A DNA stretch of 64,000 nt from an uncultured Mycoplasmatota bacterium (GTDB taxonomy: Bacteria; Bacillota_I; Bacilli_A; Mycoplasmatales; Mycoplasmoidaceae): positions 62,001-126,000 of the forward strand of contig CATDIL010000001.1 in the NCBI GenBank assembly GCA_949517355.1. The letters run 5' to 3'. How positions within the stretch are numbered: position 1 is the first letter of the stretch; every line of letters begins with the position of its first letter. Below are positions 53,636-63,390 of this stretch, in pieces. Under the pieces are notes generated by a model that saw nothing but the letters and a program-made list of their open reading frames with translations, did not search any database and was not told the origin of the DNA. The position numbers and the translations under genes are program-made.

Positions 53636-54367
53636 CTTCTTAAAAGTTAATAAATTATTTACTCAGTCAACAAATTCTTTATCTGGTTGTTCTCTATCTT
53701 CAAAAAAACAATTAATGTAATCTGTTGTTTTATCAATTAATTCTTTTTCTGAATAATTTATTTCACTACCAAAGTAATATTCATAACACATTTGCATAAT
53801 ATGCTTTGCTAGTGGATATAAAGACGGAGTCTTTAAAAAATTATCTTCTAATTTATTCAAGATTCTTTTGTATTTCAAATCTTCTTCAAATTCAAAATTA
53901 GACATTGTGCTAACAACGAATTTTTCGTTTGTTAAATTATTAAAAAATGAGAAATCATGATCTATTTCTGCTGCTTTCACTTGAGCTAATGCAAAAATCT
54001 TAACATCATTGCTAATGTTAGGATTCATAAAAATTTCTTCAATGATAAAGAAATGAACTTGTTCTAATTCTTTACCATATTTTGCTAAAAAGAAACTCAA
54101 AACATTAATATTAAGATTTCTTCCATCGTATGCTTTAGTTAATAACTCAATCTTAGACATTTTGTTATATTTATTTTGAATATTTTCAATGTTAACTTTT
54201 TGGTATAAAGAACTATATAAAGTTTCAAAATGTTCCAAATATTCAGATGGAATATATGGTGAAGAAATATCTTCAGAAACCATCTCTAAAGCCTCTTTAT
54301 ATTTCTTTTGATCTATACACAGATTTATTTTGTTTATTCTTTCCTTGTAATAATCTTTTTTTTGCAT
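53624..54367 (-). CDS. Alpha-helical protein of unknown function (possibly DUF3196-like)
   Basis: A 247-residue soluble protein with no membrane segment. Predicted helices such as KKYKEALEMVSEDI and KNLNIN-type turns recall TPR-like repeats, and the start KERINKINLCIDQKKYKEAL is typical of such folds. A similarity to the mycoplasma DUF3196 family is possible but uncertain. The start at 54367 has a good Shine-Dalgarno (AGGAG 11 bp upstream) and lies 71 bp inside the end of the preceding DUF402 gene. Confidence 0.65.
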
Positions 54368-54908
54368 TGTATTTTTCTCCTGATTTATTTAATAAATTAT
54401 TATTAAAATATTTGTCTAATTCTCCATTAATGAACTTTTGTTCAATATTATGTGCTGTTATGATTATCTTATTTTTTAAAGCATTCGGATAATTTAATAA
54501 TTTTGAATGATATTCAAATTCATTAATATCTATTTTTCTTAATGCATGCTTTTTTTCAAAAGCATTATTTGTAAAATCTATATCAAAGTCAATATATTTA
54601 ATTGTATCTTGTTCATATATGTATGGACTAGCTATATTAATATAAACTCTCATATGATTTGATCTTTGTTGGTAAATAAGATTAAATCATTCGTTCTTAA
54701 AAAAATACCAAAGTGAAGGTTCAACCACTTTTGATTTGTAGTGTCTATCACTACCAATTCTGTTTGTGATTATTCTAGCTCCTTGATTACTTACACAAAC
54801 ATATTCATCAGTTTCTTCAACCACTTGAGGAAACTCTCAAGTTCTATATAGTCAACCGTTAAACTTGTATGCATGTATCGCTATCTTCTTGTCTTTTTTC
54901 AATTCCAT
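54297..54908 (-). CDS. DUF402 family nucleoside tri-/diphosphate phosphatase-like protein
   Basis: A 203-residue protein read through several UGA Trp codons. The N-terminal IHAYKFNGWLYRTWEFP and the central INIASPYIYEQDTIKYIDFDIDF carry the YkqC/Ntdp-type pattern: an H-x-Y-K, and an acidic Y-x-D-x-D-x-D strand that binds the metal in S. aureus Ntdp. The C terminus is a basic, disordered-looking tail (KSGEKYNAKKRLLQGKNKQ) encoded over the start of the next gene. It overlaps the upstream thiT gene by 50 bp. Confidence 0.78.
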
Positions 54909-55491
54909 AAAAATTATTTATTAATCTTTTTAAAGAAGGATAACACAATAGAACTATGGGTGCGCAGACTGCAAAATCAATATATATTATTTCTATGTTA
55001 ATTACCAATGATGCATATCAATTACCATTTGTGTACCATATGGCACCAGCAGCTATGTGTATTACAAGTTTAATAGTAAATAAAATTAAAATTAAAATTG
55101 TAAGAGAAACTAATTCAATAATTAGTTTGTTTTTATTACCATTGACCTTCTTTGTCAATAATGTTATTATACCCGGAAAATAAACAATAGGGAAAAATAC
55201 ATAAAGAGGCAAAACATATTCCATTAATGAATCCCAGAAGTTAATTGCTCCACTTGGTATCAACAATAATACTAATGGAGTTAATAAAACAAATGTCCAT
55301 TTATACTTATGTGTTTGAATGCATATTATTCCTAAGACATATATAGAAATATAAACTGATAACCCATATCCATTAACTATCGGAAAAAAATTAAAAATTC
55401 CTTTAAATATTAAACACAAAGCAATTAATATGCCCATTAGAGCGATATTAAATACTTTAGATTTATATTTATTGTTTTCATAATTTGTCAT
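54859..55491 (-). CDS. thiT: ECF transporter S component, thiamine type (ThiT-like)
   Basis: A 210-residue membrane protein with six hydrophobic segments, starting at IALMGILIALCLIFKGIF. The motif GAINFWDSLMEYVLPLYVF is like the thiamine-contacting segment of ThiT, and HIAAGAIWY like its C-terminal one. The TPP riboswitch directly upstream supports thiamine as substrate. It would work with the shared ECF module (EcfA, EcfA', EcfT), which is not in the window. A strong Shine-Dalgarno (AAAGGAG) lies in the riboswitch hairpin. Confidence 0.82.
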
Positions 55492-55496
55492 ATAAA

Positions 55497-55528
55497 AAGT
55501 CTCCTTTTGTTACTACAAAAGAAGACTT
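55497..55528 (-). promoter_or_regulatory. Expression-platform hairpin of the TPP riboswitch
   Basis: On the - strand AAGTCTTCTTTTGT, an AGTA loop and ACAAAAGGAGACTT pair over 14 bp with one G-U, followed by TTTTAT. The right arm contains the ribosome binding site AAAGGAG of thiT, 8 bp from its ATG. The hairpin could stop transcription, hide the ribosome binding site, or both. Confidence 0.85.
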
Positions 55529-55535
55529 ATGTTTT

Positions 55536-55622
55536 AAAACAAACTTCCTTCGCAAGTATTAACTTTATCAGGTGCAATGGTATTTCTCAACCACACAAAT
55601 GTGTAGTACCCATGCTTGTTTT
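55536..55622 (-). promoter_or_regulatory. TPP riboswitch (THI element) aptamer
   Basis: On the - strand the ends pair as P1 (AAAACAAGC/GTTTGTTTT, one G-U). Inside are the conserved TPP-binding segments: GGTTGAGAAATACC (consensus CUGAGA...ACC), ACCTGAT, GTTAATAC and GCGAAGGAAG (consensus GCGUAGGGAA). P3 is TACTACACATTTGTGTGG. The hairpin at 55497-55528 follows at 7 bp. Together they control thiT. Confidence 0.9.
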
Positions 55623-55638
55623 TTTGTAAATTTATAAT

Positions 55639-55716
55639 TGGGGCGGCTAATGGGACTTGAACCCATGTATGCCTGAGTCACAGTCAGGTGCGTTAGCCAG
55701 CTTCGCCATAGCCGCC
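55639..55716 (-). tRNA. tRNA-His (anticodon GTG)
   Basis: The 8-bp acceptor GGCGGCTA/TAGCCGCC includes the extra G-1:C73 pair typical of His, and CCA is encoded. The anticodon stem CCTGA/TCAGG holds CTGTGAC. The T arm ATGGG TTCAAGT CCCAT is perfect. It lies 16 bp upstream of the riboswitch aptamer on the same strand. Confidence 0.95.
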
Positions 55717-55743
55717 ATATCAAAATTATACCAATAGATTGAA

Positions 55744-56553
55744 TTATTTATTAGTTAGTTTCTTTATTTTAATAAAATTATTTTTGATGATTTTTTTTAA
55801 ATCATTTAAGGATTTAGCTTTTTGAATTTTATTAATATATTTTGTAGGAGTAAATGAAATATGGCTGCCATAAAATTCAGGTAATAAATGATTTATGATA
55901 TGAATTTCTATTAACTGCTTGTTGTTTAGATCATTTCTAATCGTTCCTGAAGCCTTATAGTGTTTAGTTTTGTTATTGATTGCTAAAAAACAATCTCCAT
56001 AATAAACCCCTTCTGGCAAATGCATTAATTCTTTATCTCTATATATATTAGCTGTGTGATAACCTAATTTTCTACCTAATTGTTTGCATTTAACAACTGT
56101 TCCTTCTAGATTAAATTTTATAAATAAATCATTTTGAGCAGAAGTAACTTTATTCTTAAGAAGTTTTTGTTTAATTTCTGTTGTTGAATATTTTTTATTT
56201 TTATTAACTGCTATAACATTGAAATGTTTTTTAAGATATTTAACATCTTTAAAATCAGATCCAAATTTAAAATCTGATCCAACAATAATTTTGTTGGGCT
56301 TAATAATTTTCTTTAAATATTTTATAAATTCAGCAGCTGTTTTATTTTGTTTTTTAAGATCTAAAATATATATTTTATTTTTTGTAAGTTTTTTAAGGTT
56401 GTTTATTTTTTGTTCAAAAGAAAATAACACAGAATCAATCTTTCTAGGGATATTTTTAAAAGTAAGAACCATAGGATTAGTTGTTTTATCAAATAACATT
56501 TTATGGCCTTTATGAATAACTTCAAAATTTCCAATGATTAAGTCTTTACTCAT
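55744..56553 (-). CDS. ribF: Bifunctional riboflavin kinase/FAD synthetase
   Basis: A 269-residue enzyme making FMN and then FAD. The adenylyltransferase half has IGNFEVIHKGHKML (HxGH) and YSTTEIKQKL, corresponding to the ISST segment. The kinase half has GRKLGYHTANIYRDKE (PTAN-like; Pro is His here), VYYGDCFLAI and the acidic IEIHIINHLLPEFYG. The length is slightly below that of larger relatives (about 310). Its products would serve any flavoprotein, including that at 35053-35598. Confidence 0.92.
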   Translation of the reverse strand: MSKDLIIGNFEVIHKGHKMLFDKTTNPMVLTFKNIPRKIDSVLFSFEQKINNLKKLTKNKIYILDLKKQNKTAAEFIKYLKKIIKPNKIIVGSDFKFGSDFKDVKYLKKHFNVIAVNKNKKYSTTEIKQKLLKNKVTSAQNDLFIKFNLEGTVVKCKQLGRKLGYHTANIYRDKELMHLPEGVYYGDCFLAINNKTKHYKASGTIRNDLNNKQLIEIHIINHLLPEFYGSHISFTPTKYINKIQKAKSLNDLKKIIKNNFIKIKKLTNK

Positions 56554-56567
56554 TAGTGTAATTATAA

Positions 56568-56608
56568 AAACATTATTATCTTGCTAATCACACAAAATAA
56601 TAATGTTT
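56568..56608 (-). terminator. Inverted repeat between the TM2 gene and ribF
   Basis: On the - strand AAACATTATTAT and ATAATAATGTTT pair perfectly over 12 bp around a 17-nt loop, followed by TTATAA. It fits a terminator of the TM2-protein transcript, although the stem is AT-only apart from one pair. Confidence 0.6.
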
Positions 56609-56640
56609 AAAAAAGTTTAATAGTGACTATTATTCAATAA

Positions 56641-56829
56641 TTAGAATTTTAATTTACCACTTGTAACTACACAGAAGATGTCGTAAATTCATCCAATTAG
56701 GAAAACACCACCTGTAAGTAGGTATAGTAAACCAGTTCAAATTTTACCAGCAAAAAATCTGTGGATACCAAATACTCCTAGAAAAATTGTTAATAAAATC
56801 ATTACTACTTTATTGTCTATTTTTGCCAT
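56641..56829 (-). CDS. TM2 domain small membrane protein
   Basis: A 62-residue protein with two hydrophobic segments: VVMILLTIFLGVFGIHRFF and GLLYLLTGGVFLIGWIYDIF. LGxFGxHRFFxGK and GGxFLIGWIYDI are the TM2 (YozV-type) signature. Two Trp are UGA. A clear Shine-Dalgarno (GAAAGGAT) lies 8 bp before the ATG. The function of TM2 proteins in bacteria is not known. Confidence 0.85.
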
Positions 56830-56848
56830 TTTTATCCTTTCTATTAAA

Positions 56849-57442
56849 TTATATAGAATGTTTTTTTGAACTTTTTACTTTGTTTAACATTTTTCTGTGT
56901 CAAGTTTTAATTTGAATTCCTCAGAAATGATTAACTTGATCTCACATAATGAATAAACAAAATACTACTAATCAAACACAAATATTAATACCACCAAACC
57001 CTACAGCATTGCTTCCTGTTTTTCATAATCATTGATCGCTAATGTTTACACTTCCTGCAATAATTAATAAATAAATTAACACAAGACAAATGAACAATAA
57101 TTCTTTAATTAAGTAATTTGTTTTAGAATCACGTACTTTAAAGAATCATCCAGCTGTAATAGCTATTACTAATGCTAGTGCAATGCAAGTTAAAATGATA
57201 ATAAAAATTGCTCATCCTGCCATACTATTTGAACTATTTTTAATGAATCCAGTGTATTTTTCATTTTTAACAAACATTGTCCCTCAAACAATAAAAAACA
57301 TTAATACAGTGTAAGCAAATACACCAATTGTTAGTCATCTAATTGTAAAGATGCCTCTTTTGCTTCCTAAATCTGGAATAGGACGTGTAACATCAATATG
57401 AGATGTTTTAACTTTATTTGTTTCTACTTTTTTTGTATTCAT
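56849..57442 (-). CDS. Four-helix membrane protein of unknown function
   Basis: A 197-residue protein read with ten or so UGA Trp codons. The N-terminal 30 residues are polar and basic. Hydrophobic segments are WLTIGVFAYTVLMFFIVW, AIFIIILTCIALALVIAIT, ELLFICLVLIYLLIIAG and INICVWLVVFCLFIMW. The C-terminal tail is basic (TWHRKMLNKVKSSKKHS). I do not recognise it. It is 19 bp upstream of the TM2 gene in the same direction. Confidence 0.7.
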
Positions 57443-57549
57443 AACTCTTAAATAATAAATTTATTATATGTTTGCAAAAAACTTAAAAAACAAAAACTTT
57501 TATTTAGTTAATAACTAAAAAATCTGTATTTTAACAAAAAATTGTTTAA

Positions 57550-57579
57550 AAAAAGCAAACCGAAATTGGTTTGCTTTGT
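57550..57579 (-). terminator. Terminator after adhE
   Basis: On the - strand AAAGCAAACC and GGTTTGCTTT pair over 10 bp around a 6-nt loop and are followed by a T run. It lies 17 bp after the adhE stop. Confidence 0.9.
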
Positions 57580-57595
57580 ATGATCTAAACGTTAA

Positions 57596-60214
57596 TTATT
57601 TTAACGGTTTACGTTCAGGAACTTTTTTAACTGGTTTTCCATAGTGAGCTTCAATGAATAATTCTTTCATGTCTTCGATTGAAGGGAATCTTGGGTTAGC
57701 ATTTGTACATTGGTCATCAAATGCTTCAGTAGACATTTGATCAAGAATAGCTTCAAATTCTTTATCTTTAACACCATATTCTTTTGTTGAAGCTCATAAG
57801 TTAACAGCCTTGAATAATTTTTGTACTTCTTTAATTAAGTTGTTAATCTTTTCAGCTTCAGTTTTTCCTTTAACACCAATTGCATCAGCAATTTCACAAT
57901 AACGTTGTCTTACTAATGGTCTGTCATATTGAGATCAATACATTTGTTTTTCTCTCTTACCTAGTTGTGAGTTGTAAGAAATTACATATGGTAAGTAAAT
58001 AGCGTTTGCAGCACCATGCATTACACCAAAATGTCCACCGATCTTGTGAGATAATGAGTGAACTACACCTAAGAATGCATTACCGAATGCAATACCAGCT
58101 AATGTTGCAGCATGAGCAATTGCTTCACGCGCTTCTTTATCAGTAGCACCATTCTTATATGCACGTACTAAGTATTTGTGAATTAACTTAATACCTTCTA
58201 ATGAATAAGGTTTTGTAAATTCAGTAGCTAAGATTGATACATAAGATTCAAAACAGTGACTGAATGCGTCAGCTGCAGTAACAGCTGTCATTCTAGGAGG
58301 CAATCCCATCATGAATTGAGCATCAATAATTGCCATGTTAGGAGTGAAAGCATAATCAGCTAATGAATATTTAACATGAGTTTTGTCATCTGTAATAATT
58401 GCAAATGGAGTAACTTCTGAACCTGTACCTGCAGTTGTAGGTATACAGATCATTTGAGCTTTCTTACCAGGTTTAGGGAATTTACAAATACGTTTACGAA
58501 TATCCATAAATCTTAAAGCTAGATCTTGGAATTTAGCATCTGGGTATTCATTGTACAATCACATTAATTTACCAGCATCTAATGCTGAACCACCACCAAT
58601 AGCAATTACAGCTTCTGGGTTGTATGCTTGAATTTCTTTAGCACCTTTAATAGTTGTAGATAAAGAAGGGTTTGGTTCAACTGAAGTGAAAGCTTGTGAT
58701 TTGATTCCGTATTTTTCTAATATAGTAATTAACTTAGTACCGAAAGTTTGTCAAATGAATGAGTCAGTAACAATAAATACTTTCTTTACACCATCTTCGT
58801 GTAGGTCTCTTAATGCTTCTTCTAAGCATCCATATTTAAAGTAAATTTTACTTGGTAAACGTAATCAAAGCATGTTTTCTCTCCTTTTTGCTACAGTTTT
58901 CTTATTTAATAAATGTTTAGGTCCAATGTTTTCACTGAACATGTTACCACCTCATGTACCACATCCTAATGTTAAAGATGGGTCTAAGTGGAAGTTATAT
59001 AAATCACCAATACCACCAAATGCTGATGGACAGTTAACAACTAATCTTGCAGTCTTAGCTGAGTTTTTAAATAGATCAATTTTTTCAGGGTGTTTTCATT
59101 CATTAACAAATAATGAAGCTGTGTGACCAGGACCAAGTTTTAATAATTCGGTTTGAATTCTTAAAGCATCATTGAAGTCTTTTGCTTTGAATAAAGAAAC
59201 AAAACATGAAAGTTTTTCATGAGCTAACGGTTCTTCATAAGCAGTTGATTTAGCTTCAACAACTAATAATTTAGCATCATCTGGAACATTGATGTCAAAT
59301 ACTTTTGCTAAACCTTGCGGGTTTTGACCAACCATATCAGGGTTTAACAAACCGTATTTTCCTTCTTTGAACATTTTTTGTCCAATCTTTTTACAAGTTT
59401 TTTGATCACTTACAACATGTGCATATTGTTTTTTAAGTTCTTTTACAAACTTGTCATAAACAGAAGCAACACAAACGATTGAGTTTTCAGTTGCACAAAC
59501 TACACCGTTATCAAATGTGTTAGATTGAATAATTGATGCAGCGGCCATTTCTAAATCAGCAGATTCATCGATAATTGCAGGACAGTTACCAGCACCTACA
59601 CCAATAGCAGGTGTACCAGATGAATAAGCAGCGCGAACTAAACCACCACCACCGGTTGCTAGAATAATATCTGCTTCTTTCATTAAAGTAGCAGTATCTT
59701 CCATTGAAGCACCTTGAGGTAATCAACTAATGATTCCCTTTGGAGCTCCGGCTTTTTCAGCAGCTTCAAGAATAATCTTGGCAGCTTCAATTGTTGATTT
59801 AAAAGCTCTTGGGTGAGCAGAAATAACTACACCATTACGAGTCTTTAATGAAATTAAACATTTAAAGATTGCTGTAGATGTAGGGTTAGTTGTTGGAATA
59901 ATTGCAGCAACCACTCCCATTGGTTCGTATAAATATTCGTAACCATCTGCTTGGTCTTGTTCATAAGTACCAACAGTTTTAAATGCTTTATATTTGTTGT
60001 AGATATATTCAGAAGCAAAATGATTCTTAATAATTTTATCTTCAACTACACCCATTCCTGTATCTTCAACTGCAAGTTTAGCTAAAGGAACACGTGCATT
60101 GTTAGCAGCTCATGAAGCACGGTAGAAAATTTCGTCAACTTGTTCTTGTGTAAAGTTAGCGAATTTCTTTTGAGCTTCACGTACGCTGTCTACTATTTTT
60201 TTAACATCAGCCAT
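57596..60214 (-). CDS. adhE: Bifunctional acetaldehyde-CoA/alcohol dehydrogenase
   Basis: An 872-residue two-domain enzyme converting acetyl-CoA to ethanol with two NADH. The aldehyde domain (1-440) shows ILATGGGGLVRAAYSSG, IGVGAGNCPAIID and the catalytic Cys in DNGVVCATENS. The iron alcohol dehydrogenase domain (450-872) shows AVIAIGGGSALDAGK, PTTAGTGSEVTPFAII, and metal His residues in DAFSHCFESY, HSLSHKIGGHF and MHGAANA. The start has Shine-Dalgarno TAGGAG. It would dispose of glycolytic NADH. Confidence 0.95.
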
Positions 60215-60287
60215 AATACACTCCTAATAAATTAATATTAAAATTATAAAGTATTTTATATATAAAGAATAAAAGTAATTTTTAATG

Positions 60288-61451
60288 TTAATTTAGATAA
60301 TTTAAAATAATTGTTTTATCTTTATAATCCCAAATGTTGTATGGTGTAATTATTGGATTGCTTGGATCATAACTGTATTTATTTAAATCTACTCCAGCAC
60401 TTTTATATGCAGCCCAAATGAACTCAGAGCAATATCAAGAAGGTTGATATGATGTTGACATAGTCAACATAATTGGGCATGAGTAGCCTGATTTTTTATC
60501 TAGTTCATGTCTTGCAAAACTCAACACTTTGTTTGTTTGCTTTTGACTCATATTATTTATTCTAAAAATATGTCCCTTATTTTCGGCACGTGACATTCGT
60601 GTATCATCTACTAAACCATAAGAAATACCATATTGATTACATTCAATCGTTCTGTAATACTCTCTATTATTTGGATCTTTATATTTACCTTCAATTATTG
60701 CTAAATGTCCAGTATCTTGTCCCTTGTCTTCAAAACCAATTTCACTAAAAAACATATCACCAGGTTGAACGTTTTCTCAATCATATAATTTGTATGTGGT
60801 ATTTTCAGACACACAAATTTGATCAATAGGAGTTTTAAGTTTGCTACCGTCCAAATGACTATGGTCAATTCCTGTATAGTATTTATCATCCCAAATTTTA
60901 TAAATTAATTTTCAGGCATCTTCTTTGCTGTCGTCACAGTATGGGACTAAAAAATAATTAAAAATATTTTTTAACGTTCATGCTCTTTTAATACTGTCTT
61001 TAAAATTTAACACGTTATTGCAAATATTTTTTATATAAGAAAGAACATAATCACGTTGTTTTTCTGTAAGCAATTCTTTAATTCTTGTTTCATTCAGTAT
61101 CTTTTTTGCATTTTCAACCACAAAATCTTTATTTAGAATTAATTGTTCTTGCAAAATATCAACAGGATCTTTATTACACAAAACATCTTCACATTTTGAT
61201 GCAATTTCATCTAATACAAGATCAAGTATTGTTTTTGCTGCACTAAAATAATCTTCACCTGTTTCAGATTCTACCAGCTCGTTCACAATATCTACTTGTG
61301 AATCAATTTCCGTTTTTGTATGTTGAATTGTTTGTTTTATGAAAAAACTATAAGGAAAAACTTCTTTGTGTGAACACGAACAAAGACACAGCGTTTGAAA
61401 AATCAAACTACTCTGCGAGACCAAATTTAAAAGAAAAAGTCTTTTTTTCAC
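60288..61451 (-). CDS. Secreted lipoprotein with YiiX/NlpC-P60-like (permuted papain-fold) domain
   Basis: A 387-residue protein starting with GTG at 61451; no ATG fits the signal peptide. The signal MKKRLFLLNLVSQSS... ends at lipobox LCSC (Cys26). Residues 30-180 are helical and polar. Residues about 225-380 resemble YiiX/YebB-type NlpC/P60 enzymes: PGDMFFSE, His249 in TGHLAIIEGKY, and Cys341 in WYCSEFIWAAYKSAGV, followed by the typical ITPYNIWDY. With no peptidoglycan in mycoplasmas, the substrate would be a host or foreign cell wall, lipid or protein. Confidence 0.75.
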
Positions 61452-61497
61452 AATAAATATTACACATTATTTTTAACACAAAAAAGTGTTTTTTTAA

Positions 61498-61522
61498 TTT
61501 TTTTTTTTTTTTTTTTTTTTTT
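61498..61522. repeat. 25-bp poly-T tract upstream of membrane protein gene
   Basis: This is an uninterrupted run of 25 Ts, preceded by TTTTTAA and followed by GAATTTTT. It is the longest homopolymer I noticed in the window. It ends 11 bp before a good -10 box, so it covers the -35 region. Confidence 0.95.
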
Positions 61523-61530
61523 GAATTTTT

Positions 61531-61539
61531 TGCTAAAAT
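61531..61539 (+). promoter_or_regulatory. Extended -10 promoter element
   Basis: TGCTAAAAT is an extended -10 (TG-N-TAAAAT) just after the poly-T tract. A -35 at the usual 17-bp spacing would fall inside the Ts. A perfect Shine-Dalgarno (AAAGGAGG) and the ATG at 61561 follow. Confidence 0.65.
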
Positions 61540-61560
61540 GTTAGAGAAAGGAGGAAATGT

Positions 61561-62262
61561 ATGAAAACTCAAAATTTTGGAAAAAATGGAAAAAACTATT
61601 ATGGTTTAGTAATGGGTATTGCCAGTGTTGTGATTTTTGGAATGCTAGCGTATCTTTTATTTTGCTGATCAATCAATGGTGAAGGTATTTATGTCCATTA
61701 TAATGTTAAAGGTGAATTTGATCATTTTGATGCGAGAGGAAATGTGGGTTTAGGCTTCTGATCGTTGAGTGTGCTTTGTCACGACGATAGTGGAAATAAT
61801 TTTGAAGTCACACGTGTATTAAGCCCAGCTGGTATTTTTGCAATTGTAGCATTATGTTTATATTTTGTTGCTTCTGGAGTTTATTTATATCTAAATAAAA
61901 GATCTGGTCTTGAAACTGATTTCAACTTTGGTATGATAATTGTCATTACTATGGTTTTATGCGCAATTATACTTATTATCGGAATGGCATCATTACCTAA
62001 TGCAAAAGCAATTCAAGATTATATTAATTTTGCTTCTCACGGTTCACATGAAGACGTTATTCCTGATTTAGTACCGCTTCCATGATTATGAAAACTTGGT
62101 TTTAACGCAGTTTCAGGTTCAATATCTCCAAGTTCTGTTAGTGTTACATTAACTGCCCACTTAAGCACTATAGCTAATCTTGTTATGGCTGTTTTAATTG
62201 GTGGAGAAATTGTTGGTGCTGTTCCTGGAATTAAAGGAATTATTCAATTTGTAAAAGAATAA
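61561..62262 (+). CDS. Membrane protein of unknown function behind a poly-T promoter region
   Basis: A 233-residue protein I do not recognise. Hydrophobic segments are GLVMGIASVVIFGMLAYLLF, AGIFAIVALCLYFVASGVYL, FGMIIVITMVLCAIILIIGM and a C-terminal one at LSTIANLVMAVLIGGEIVGA. Two loops are probably outside the cell: GEGIYVHYNVKGEFDHFDAR and ASHGSHEDVIPDLVPLP. The start is supported by AAAGGAGG 6 bp upstream. It is a single-gene unit closed by a strong terminator. Confidence 0.8.
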
Positions 62263-62280
62263 TAAAATAATCAAAAATAA

Positions 62281-62309
62281 AAAAACACGCTTGATTAGCG
62301 TGTTTTTTA
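62281..62309 (+). terminator. Bidirectional terminator between the membrane protein gene and rpsB
   Basis: AAAAACACGC and GCGTGTTTTT pair over 10 bp around TTGATTA, with A and T runs on the two sides. It can end the + gene and rpsB alike. Confidence 0.9.
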
Positions 62310-62324
62310 AGTTTTATAGAAGAA

Positions 62325-63359
62325 TTATTTCTTTTCTACGGGTTTTTCTTCATTAGATTTTTGAAAACTTCTTCCAAATTTCTTGTGAGCAATGAAACCT
62401 TGATCAAATTTCTTCTTAGCTATTTCTGGAAGGATGATTTCTTCATCGCTCTTACCTACTATTAATTGAGGTTCATTTAAAGCTTCACAAATAGCATCAT
62501 TTAAGATTGTTAATATTAAATACACAGTTCTAATAGATGTTGTGTTAGCTGGAATAATGAAGTCAACTAATTCAGGGTTGGCATTAGTGTTTGCAATAGC
62601 AACTACTGGAATTCTTAATTTACGTGCCTCTTCAACAGCATTGTGTTCCACAACTGGATCACATACAACAATTGCTTGTGGTAAACCACGCATCGTTCTG
62701 ATACCATTTAAGAATTTAGACATTTTTTCTACTTCTTTTGACATCATTAATTGTTCTTTTTTAGAGTAACGTTTAATTTCACCTGACATTTGAAGAGAAA
62801 TTAAATTATTTAACTTGTCAATTGACTTAGAAATAGTCTTAAAGTTTGTTAAAGTACCACCTAATCATCTTTGGTTAATATAGAATGATTTACTACGAGT
62901 AGCTTCATTTTTTACTAAATTTTTAGTAAATTCACCTTTAGTACCAACGAATAGAATTCTTCCACCGTCTCTAGTAATATCTCTTAAGAAGTTGTATGCA
63001 CGGTCTAAGAAAATAGTTGTTTTTAATAAATCAATTACTTGATTTAATCCAGATTTACTTGGGTAAATAAATGGTCTCATTTTAGGATTTCATCATTTAG
63101 CAGACATACCAATGTGACAACCAGATTCCATTAATTTAGATGCAGAAATTAATTTTTTAATTCCTGCTTCTTTGTTTGATTCAAAGAATGAATTAATCTT
63201 AGATTCAATTGATTTTTGTGTAACAAAAAAATCTTTTGACGAATTTGCATTTGGTTTCTTGTTTTCAGAAGCAGCCTTTGTAGGCTTCTTTGCTTTTTTA
63301 ACTTCTGTTTTAGCTTTTGCAGTTTTTGTTAAAACTGATTCATCTTTTGTATTTGTCAT
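62325..63359 (-). CDS. rpsB: 30S ribosomal protein S2 with N-terminal extension
   Basis: A 344-residue S2. The S2 core runs from about ISASKLMESGCHIGMSAKWWNPKM through RILFVGTKGEFTKNLV, SFYINQRWLGGTLTNFKT and PQAIVVCDPVVEHNAVEEAR to AICEALNEPQ. About 70 extra N-terminal residues are Lys/Ala-rich (KAKTEVKKAKKPTKAASENK), and about 45 C-terminal residues are also added. Normal S2 is about 250 residues. Several Trp are UGA. It follows nusG by 31 bp. Confidence 0.94.
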
Positions 63360-63390
63360 CGTTAACCTTTCAATGTAAATTTATGTGTTA

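Noticed and set aside
56620-56645. TAATAGTCACTATTA short palindrome after the TM2 gene
   Set aside because: The loop would be a single base, so no RNA hairpin of use can form; the longer inverted repeat at 56568-56608 is the better terminator candidate.
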